Shown here: positions 57,534 to 64,000 of the stretch, piece by piece | Position numbering within the stretch: the stretch's first letter is position 1 | How the letters are laid out: each line of letters starts with the position of its first letter | Assembly (NCBI GenBank): GCA_943736015.1 | Contig: OX031060.1 | Location: forward strand, 7,267,501-7,331,500 | DNA length: 64,000 bases | Source of the DNA: Tridacna crocea | Lineage: Eukaryota; Mollusca; Bivalvia; Cardiida; Cardiidae | Direction: 5' to 3' | Position numbers and translations under genes: made by a program | The notes under the pieces: model-generated | What the model saw: the letters and a program-made list of their open reading frames with translations, nothing else | What the model was told of the DNA's origin: nothing | The model's database searches: none

Positions 57534-59130
57534 ACAAGAGGGCCAAGATGGCCCTGGATCGCTCACCTGAATTTTTGAGAGGACCATAGCCTTTTTTTTT
57601 TAAGGTATTGAAACACTGGAAACAAAATCATTATTTTGCCAAGCAATTTTTAAAAAGGTCACCTGTAAAAGTCCTTTCAAAATCTGACCAGCAGTTTCAA
57701 AAAAGAAGAATTTTTAGGAGTTTCTTAATTTCCGCACAGTGCAAGTAGCCCCAATTCACTAGAGCCATGTTCCTTGACCTATCAAAATTTCGCGAACGAA
57801 TTTCAAAAGGCCATTCAAGGAATATTTCCTTGAAACAATTTTCAAATCTGACCAGCCGTTTCAGAGAAGAAGAATTTTCAAGAATTTCTTCATTTCCATA
57901 TAGTGCAAGTAGCCCCCATTCACCAGAGCAATGTTTCTCAACGAATCAAACTTTCACAAACAATTTTTGAAAAGGGTCACCCGAGGAATATCTTTGTGAA
58001 AATTTTCCAAAATCTGACCAGTCGTTTCAGAGAAGAAGAATTTTAAGAATTTCTTCATTGCCCTATAGTGCAAGTAACCCCATTCACCAGAGCCATGTTT
58101 CTTGATGAATCAAAATTTCACGAACAATTTTTGAAAAGGGTCACCCAAGGAACATCTCCGTGTAATTATTTTAAAATCTGATCAACAGTTTCAGAGAAGA
58201 AGAATTTTTAAGAATTTCTTCATTTCCCTATAGCGCAAGTAGCCCCCATTCACCAGAGCCAGGTTTCTTGACCTATCAAAATTTCACAAACAATTTTTGG
58301 AAAGGGTCACCCAAGGAACATCTCTGTGAAATTATTTTAAAATCTGGCCAGCGGTTTCTGAGAAGAAGAATTTTTAAGAATTTCTTCATTTCTGTATAGT
58401 GCAAGAAACCAACACTCACCAGAGCCATGTTTTTAGACAGATCAAAACTTCGCGAACAATTTTTGAGAAGGGTCATCCAAGGAACATCTCTGAAATTATT
58501 TCAAAATCTGACCAGCGGTTTCAGAGAAGAAGAATGTTTAAGAATTTCTTCATTTCTGTATAGTGCAAGAAGCCCCCATTCACCAGAGCCATGTTTCTTG
58601 ACGGATCAAAATTTCGTGAACATTTTTGGAAAGGGTCACCCAAGGAACATCTGTGTGAAATTATTTTAAAATCTGGCCAGCGGTTTCAGAGAAGAAGAAT
58701 TTTTAAGAATTTCTTCATTTCTGTATAGTGCAAGAAGCCCCCATTCATCAGAGCCATGTTTCTTGACGGATCAAAATTTCGCGAACAAATTTTGAAAAGG
58801 GTCACCCAAGGAACATCTCTGTGAAATTATTTTAAAATCTGGCCAGCGGTTTCAGAGAAGATTTTTAAAGAATTTGCTAAAAAATTCCATTTCGTTGCCA
58901 TGGCAACCAGAGTTTTTGACGGAATTAAATTCTGTGAACAATTTTCAAAGAGAACCTCCCAAGGAACATTCCAGCCTAGTTTGGTCCAAATTGGCCCAGC
59001 GGTTTAGGAGGAGTTGATGTTTGAAGAATTGTTGACGACGCACGACGCACTGACGCACGACGGACGACGGACGACGGACACCAGGTGATCCTAAAAGCTC
59101 CCCTTGAGCACGTTGTGCTCAGGTGAGCTA
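57534..59130 (+). mobile_element. Helitron-like element with 165-bp tandem core, copy 1
   Basis: It starts ACAAGAGGGCCAAGATGGCC (a GGGCCA/TGGCCC hairpin) followed by GCTCACCTGA at 57561-57570, and ends with GAGCACGTTGTGCTC and TCAGGTGAGC at 59119-59128, the inverse of the start. Between them, seven units of 164-166 bp share CCATTCACCAGAGCCATGTT, TTGACGGATCAAAATTTCG, AAAGGGTCACCCAAGGAACA and TCTGACCAGCGGTTTCAGAG. A last block GTTGCCATGGCAACCAGAGT and GACGACGGACGACGGAC precedes the end. There is no long frame. Subterminal inversions, a 3' hairpin and satellite-like units fit non-autonomous Helitron/Helentron-type elements known from bivalves. This class is an inference. Confidence 0.8.
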
Positions 59131-59242
59131 AAAAGGATACAGATCATCAATAGTTAAGAATTATAAAATAAAAATTGATGTTGTTCCCTGAAAAGACTAC
59201 GTCTTTTAGGTAAACATATTTAGATTTCTCACCAGAAATTAA

Positions 59243-60801
59243 ACAAGAGGACCAAGATGGCCCTGGATCGCTCACCTGAATTTTTGAGATGACCATAGCC
59301 TTTTTTTTTTTTTTTTTTTGAGGTATTGAAACATTGGAACCAAATTTATAATTTTGCTAAGCAATTTTCAAAAGGTCACCTGTAAAATTCATTTCGAAAT
59401 CTGACCATCAGTTTCAAAGAGAAGAATGTTTAAGAATTCTTCATTTCTGTATAAGAGCAAGTATCCCCCATCCAAGAGAGCCATGTTTCTTGATAGATCA
59501 AAACTTGTTCGTAAATTTTGGGTCACCCAAGGAACATTTCGGAAAATTTCTTTTAAAATCTGACCAGGGGTTTCAGAGAAAGAGAATTTTCAAGAATTTC
59601 ATCATGTCCATATAGGGCAAGTAGCTCCCATTCACAAGAGCAAGGATCACCCAAGGAAAATCTCAGTCAACTTATTTTAAAATCTGACTAGGGGGTTTCA
59701 GAGAAAAAGAATTTAAGAATTTCTTCATTTCTATATAGTGCAAGTAGCCCCCATTCACCAGAGCCATGTTTCTTGACGGATCAAAATTTTGTGAACAGTT
59801 TTTGAAAAGGGTCACCCAAGGAACATCTCTGTGAAATCATTTCAAATCTGTCCAGCCGTTTCAGAGAAGAAGAATTTTTAAGAATTTCTTCATTTCCCTA
59901 TAGTGCAAGTAGCCACCATTCACCAGAGCCGTGTTTCTTGACGGATCAAAATTTTGTGAACAATTTTTGAAAAGGGTCACCCAAGGAACATCCCTGAGAA
60001 ATTATTTCAAAATCTGACCAGCGGTTTCAGAGAAGATTTTTTAAGAATTTCCTCATTTCCCTATAGTGCAAGTACCCCCATTCACCAGAGCCATGTTTCT
60101 TGACCAATCGAAATTTCGCGAACAGTTTTTGAAAAGGGTCACCCAAGGAACATATCTGAGAAATTATTTCAAAATCTGACCAGCGGTTTCAGAGAAGAAG
60201 ATTTTTTAAGAATTCCTTCATTTCTGTAAAGTGCAAGTAGCCCCCATTCACCAGAGCCACATTTTTTGACGGATTAAAATTTCACGAACAATTTTTGAAA
60301 AGGGTCACCCAAGGAACATATCTGTGAAATTATTTCAAAATCCGCCCAGCGGTTTCAGAGGAGAAGATTTTTAAAGAATTCCTTGATTTCTGTATAGTGC
60401 AACTAGCCCCCATTCACCAGAGCCACAATTTTTGACGGATCAAAATTTCGCGAACAACTTTTGAAAAGGGTCACCCAAGGAACATATCTGTGAAATTATT
60501 TCAAAATCCGACGAGCGATTTCAGAGGAGAAGATTTTTAAAGAATTTGCTAAAAAATTCCATTTCGTTGCCATGGCAACCAGAGTTTTTGACGGAATCAA
60601 CTTCTGTTTACAATTTTTAAAGAGGACCTCCCAAGGAACATTCCTGCCAAGTTTGGTCCAAATTGGCCCAGCGGTTTAGGAGGAGTTGATGTTTAAAGAA
60701 TTGTTGACGACGCACGACGGACGATGCACGACTGACGACGGACGACGGACACCCAGTGACCCTAAAAGCTCCCCTTGAGCACGTTGTGCTCAGGTGAGCT
60801 A
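59243..60801 (+). mobile_element. Helitron-like element with 165-bp tandem core, copy 2
   Basis: Same start (ACAAGAGGACCAAGATGGCC, one change that weakens the hairpin) and same end (TTGAGCACGTTGTGCTCAGG, GAGCTA). About eight internal units; those near 59480-59700 carry deletions and the later ones are regular. It lies head to tail with copy 1 across a 112-bp spacer that is not itself a unit. The two GTTGCCATGGCAACC 3' blocks are nearly identical. Confidence 0.82.
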
Positions 60802-60958
60802 AAAAAAAAAGCATTGTGGGAATGTCAAGTGACTAGGATGTGACTAATGACGCTTCAATTCCATAACATAACAAACATTTATTTATATTCCATAATGTCT
60901 TCTTCGAACGCCATATTTGAAGCTTTGTCTGTGTTTTTCCGTTATCAAGGGTAATAAC
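60802..60958. other. No gene or clear repeat seen
   Basis: An A-run follows the end of the previous element. Nothing else is recognisable. Confidence 0.4.
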
Positions 60959-61405
60959 CTACGTCACAGGAAGTGATATCGGACCTGGGCATTTTCATAG
61001 CTTATGTCCTCCATACTGAAAAGTAAGTACGATATGAAGATAGAATGAGGCTGGCTTGGGTGGATACAAACGGACTACAAAGACTATCATGTATTTATCA
61101 AAGACAATATATGAATACATTTAATATTCTGATGTTTTAGACAGGAAGCAGATGTCTATATGCACAAACACTGAGACTAAATATCAAAAAGTGATTGGGT
61201 TTTAATAGTAGGTCGAAGTCCATTCCATTATTATAAGTAGTTAACAAAAGCTTTGACAAAAAACAAAGTCCGTAGGCATTGTGCGCTTTGGAGGTGTAAA
61301 GACTTTTTCAGATCATTTAAAGGAACGATTACAAAAAAAACCAAGTCTTACCAAACATGCACATTGACTTTATAACAAGGGTCCGATATCACTACCTGTG
61401 ACGTC
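60959..61405. repeat. About 445-bp element with 26-bp inverted ends
   Basis: TACGTCACAGGAAGTGATAT with CGGACC at 60959-60984 is mirrored by GGTCCGATATCACTACCTGT with GACGTCA at 61379-61406, 24 of about 26 positions matching. The interior has no frame of note. It may be a non-autonomous DNA element. Confidence 0.65.
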
Positions 61406-61500
61406 ACAATGACGTACGTTGTGATGGGTGGATATGTAAATGAGCGAGCTGCTTATATAAAAATCGACCGCGTTTCCCGTCGGTGTCGACCTGGGTCGTA
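61395..61500 (+). promoter_or_regulatory. Candidate core promoter (CRE + TATA-like)
   Basis: TGACGTCA (61399-61406) with GACGTACGT just after, then TATATAAAAA at 61454-61463 and a C/G-containing stretch where a start site would be expected about 30 bp later. No exon is visible downstream and no long frame follows, so the call is weak. Confidence 0.2.
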
Positions 61501-62021
61501 ATAAATCTCTAATTTCTGTTGTTGTCGGGTGGTTTTCGACTGCTGGAGTTTTTAAATGAAAATTAAAAGGCTTTGGAAGTATACGGATCAATTTTTTGTA
61601 CTTTTTTAAAATATTCGTCCAAAATCTGAAGGGCCACCTTTAAACACGCCTAGTACAACTGTATCGGCATTTGTAGCATATGTAGATTATAAGGAATGTA
61701 CTGTATGATCTCTGATCTAAACTGCCTACATAGCGGAGTTTTTCAGGACAAGTGCAAATTATTTTTTTGGTCCTGTTTCTAGACCGATAATATCTATTGG
61801 GTTTCATTTTTCTGCAATTTGAAAATTAAGACAATTCTATTCTCAGAAACTGTTTATCGTCAATCTTTTCCAAGAAAATAGGCTAAAATAGCTGACATTT
61901 TGATGGTCTAATTTCCTCTTAGACTGGCTTTCGTTTTTCACCTTAATTATGTTTACTACCTTTCAAACACAAATCCAAATATTCATCGCAGTCCAAACCG
62001 AAAGAATTTGAAGAGAACGAA
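61501..62021. other. No gene or clear repeat seen
   Basis: AGTCCAAACCGAAAGAATTT at 61990 is a likely MITE-A scrap. GTATGATCTCTGATCTAAAC near 61703 is a possible MITE-B scrap. Otherwise AT-rich DNA. Confidence 0.35.
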
Positions 62022-62238
62022 TGAACCCTTTGGCTGTTAAGCGCGAATCAAGTACCTTTTGCAGACAGTGTAGATCAAGATCAGACTGCACAAAACATGC
62101 ACTCTCATCTTCGCTCTACACTGTCCCATAAAGAGATGCCCCCCCCCCCTTCCAAAAAACAATATGTACATTTAAATAGCAATATTTAGATTTTCAAAAT
62201 CAACTAGAAAGTTTGTTTTTAGCTGTATAGCAGGTTAA
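62022..62238 (-). repeat. MITE-B, full length
   Basis: GAACCCTTTGGCTGTTAAGC to GTATAGCAGGTTAAGG. The hairpin is at 62067-62126 with several mismatches in the right arm (CACTCTCATCTTCGCTC). A run of ten C at 62142-62151 is an addition. Confidence 0.88.
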
Positions 62239-62274
62239 GGGTAGTTGCCGACGATGGCAGTTGTCTTGGAGCGA

Positions 62275-62450
62275 TAAAAACATTGTGGAAAAAGGGAACA
62301 AAAAGTCTGGTGACCTCGAAAGCATTTTGAGAAAATGAGAAAATTCTGGTTACTAGCATATTTTCTCATTTTCTCACAACGCTTTCGAAAGCCATCTATA
62401 TCAAGACTTTAAAAAAATCGAGAATATTTAGTGAAGGTTACAGGGTTACG
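62275..62450 (-). repeat. MITE-A relative with rebuilt hairpin
   Basis: CGAAAGCATTTTGAGAAAAT with GAGAAAATTCTGGTTACTAG pairs with CATATTTTCTCATTTTCTCA and CAACGCTTTCG. Both arms changed together from GTGGGAAAAGGAGAAAATGC to TGAGAAAATGAGAAAATTC, keeping the stem. The right end is TTTAGTGAAGGTTACAGGGTTA. Confidence 0.72.
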
Positions 62451-62822
62451 ATCAGAGTTTACAGTAAGGGGTTATAAGGACACACTAGGGTCTTTCTTTG
62501 GGGTCATATCGGGGCTGGTCAAAACATCCGTGCTTTATGAAAGGAAATCAAATCAAGTTTTGTTGATAGCTTATCAGATTTCGATCGATAAACAGTGACT
62601 TGAAAATGACAGTAGTTCTTTTGATTCGAAGATACTTTAAACATTTTCTGTCACTTATTTCTTCCATGACAGGAAATTGCCGGTCATTAATCTCCAACCT
62701 CCCTTCCTAACTTGCCTCATAGTATTTCACGTTCAAACTTGTACATGTGTATGCAATTTTCAAGTTTTGTTTCCAAACAAAAGCGAAGTCGATGCTTATA
62801 CAATTATATCAGTCGCTACTTT
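62451..62822. other. No gene or clear repeat seen
   Basis: No recognisable feature. Confidence 0.4.
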
Positions 62823-63051
62823 TAACCCATTACCACACAATCCCTACTTTTGACGCCCTTGAGAAAGAAGCCTTTTGAAAACACTGTAGGAAAAGGAGAA
62901 AATGCTGGTTACCAGCATTTTCTCCTTTTCCCACAGTGTTTTCTACCCTTCCTAGAACAAATTTCGATTTTTCAGTCACCTTTATTTTGTCGTCTGCAAA
63001 TGCTTTCAATTTGAACCAGTCTAAAATTTTGTCGTGTGGTAAAGAGTTAAA
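62823..63051 (+). repeat. MITE-A, full length
   Basis: TTAACCCATTACCACACAAT to TGTGGTAAAGAGTTAA with a perfect hairpin at 62893-62931. It is very close to the copies at 4.66 and 7.12 kb. Confidence 0.93.
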
Positions 63052-63698
63052 GGCATATGAGTCGCTGCTTACAAAGGCATATCAGTCGCTGCTTACAACA
63101 TATTAATCGCTGCTTCTATAGGTATATCAATTGCTATTTTTGTGAGCATATCGATCCCTGATTATGAAGGTATATCAGTTGCTGCTAATGCAGGTACATG
63201 TATATCGGTCGCTTCTTATGCAGGCATATCAATTGCTTTTCTATAGATATATCAGTGGCTGCTTATGTAGGTATATCAGTGGCTGCTTATGTAGGTATAT
63301 CATTCGCTGCTTATGTAGGTATATATCAGTGGCTGCTTATGTAGGTATATCATTCGCTGCTTATGTAGGTATATCAATGGCTGCTTATGTAGGTATATCA
63401 TTCGCTGCTTATATAGGTATATCAGTGGCTGCTTATATAGGTATATCAGTGGCTGCTTATGTAGGTATATCATTTGCTGCTTAGGTTTTTATATCATTCG
63501 CTGCTTATGTAGGTATATCAGTGGCTGCTTATGCGGGTATATCAGTGGCTGCTTATGTAGGTATATCAATGGCTGCTTATGCAGGTATATCAGTGGCTGC
63601 TTATGTAGGTATATCAGTGGCTGCTTATGTAGGTATATCATTCGCTGCTTATGAAGCTATACTAGCCGCTGCTTATGTACGTACATCAGCTGGAGGTT
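63048..63698. repeat. Minisatellite, 24-bp unit
   Basis: TATCAGTGGCTGCTTATGTA + GGTA is repeated about 25 times, with alternation of CAGTGGCTGC and CATTCGCTGC forms towards the right. The first six units are more diverged (GAGTCGCTGCTTACAAAGGC). Because 24 is a multiple of 3, a frame of 106 codons with an 8-residue AAYVGISF/VAAYVGIS repeat stays open. Nothing supports it as a gene. Confidence 0.93.
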
Positions 63699-63748
63699 GA
63701 GGCATTCCTATTGAAGTACTGGATGCCTAAATTGGTGTGTTTGCAATA

Positions 63749-63802
63749 ACCTATTACCACTCTATCAAGGGCTTTAACGACCCTTTGGAAGAACAATTTA
63801 TT
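63749..63802 (+). repeat. MITE-A left-end fragment
   Basis: ATAACCTATTACCACTCTAT and CGACCCTTTGGAAGAACAAT. The rest is replaced by a SINE. Confidence 0.55.
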
Positions 63803-63814
63803 AATTGTATAATA

Positions 63815-64000
63815 TTTAGCGCTGTTTCCATTATTATTTCAGATATATTGCTGCGGCTTGTGCACCTTCCTGTGCTTTCAAGGAGTTTCTGTCGCCAGTA
63901 CTTTACATAATACGATAAACTTCCCAAGCCACTGACTGCTCACTCACATAGCAATCGTCGAAACAACGATCAGCGATGAGAGAGGAATAATTCCTATTGT
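63815..64000 (-). repeat. tRNA-derived SINE, cut by window end
   Basis: CCATTATTATTTCAGATATA, TTGCTGCGGCTTGTGCACCT, GAGTTTCTGTCGCCAGTACT, GTCGAAACAACGATCAGCGA and TGAGAGAGGAATAATTCCTA match the 27.2-kb copy. The head would lie beyond 64000, and the TTGA tail is absent. Confidence 0.8.

Noticed and set aside
63164..63484. 106-codon plus frame with an 8-residue repeat
   Set aside because: A product of the 24-bp unit. It has no start or end structure of its own and stops at the first frame-breaking unit.

Overview
The window is eukaryotic, AT-rich, intron- or intergene-like DNA with no protein-coding gene that I can support. All the open frames are short (at most about 155 codons), and most of the longest fall inside tandem or simple repeats. 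The palindromic GCCTGCGCAG...CTGCGCAGGC hairpins, the GGGCCAAGATGGCCC element with internal tandem units, and the tRNA-headed SINEs with TTGATTGA tails resemble repeats I recall from bivalve molluscs. I therefore infer a bivalve; the species cannot be fixed from this window alone.

Repeats dominate. MITE-A (about 230 bp, more than 45 copies or fragments) has TTAA-bounded ends, TTAACYCWTTACC...GGTAATGGGTTAA, and a central 30-40 bp hairpin reading GGAGAAAATGCTGGTTACCAGCATTTTCTCC. MITE-B (about 210 bp, about 30 copies or fragments) also has TTAA-bounded ends, with a central hairpin around GATCAGACTGCACG...CGTGCAGTCTGATC. Foldback-C carries GACCCATGTCAGCCTGCGCAG arms. Foldback-D is about 260 bp with two internal hairpins and CGCGAAAAGG ends. 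For MITE-A, '+' means TTAACCCATTACC is at the left and the GTCGTCTGCAAATGC block is in the right half. For MITE-B, '+' means the AGCAGCCTAAGGGTTAA end is at the right. SINE strand follows the tRNA-like head. Many A and B copies abut and share a single TTAA, which suggests repeated insertion into TTAA in the manner of piggyBac-like MITEs.

Layout. 0-8.2 kb: MITE-A copies, SINEs, a polypyrimidine tract, a foldback-C tandem and two foldback-D copies. 8.2-30 kb: a short tandem element with G-tracts, several unrelated palindromes, a clustered A/B block at 13.8-15.5 kb, a 207-bp tandem duplication at 18.4 kb, a G-strand/GGAC array at 24 kb, a 200-bp tandem foldback-C array at 26.2-26.9 kb, and a TCC/CATC microsatellite at 29.6 kb. 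30-46 kb: more A and B copies, a 383-bp element with about 90-bp inverted arms at 37.0 kb, and a 2-kb minisatellite of 33/34-bp units with a 609-bp higher-order duplication at 38.8-40.9 kb. 46-53 kb: several less repetitive tracts, a 147-bp near-perfect palindrome at 48.5 kb, and a nested SINE with a clear 13-bp target duplication at 52.1 kb.

53.6-57.2 kb: a 3.5-kb element with inverted ends and seven copies of a 20-bp motif, TGTCCCAACCATAACGGTTA, enclosing a decayed mariner transposase. This is the most unusual structure here. 57.5-60.8 kb: two head-to-tail copies of a 1.6-kb element built from 165-bp tandem units, like non-autonomous Helitron-like bivalve elements. 60.9-64 kb: a TIR element with a CRE/TATA-like site, MITEs, a 24-bp minisatellite and a SINE cut by the window end. 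Together the window records transposon accumulation and decay rather than a gene system.
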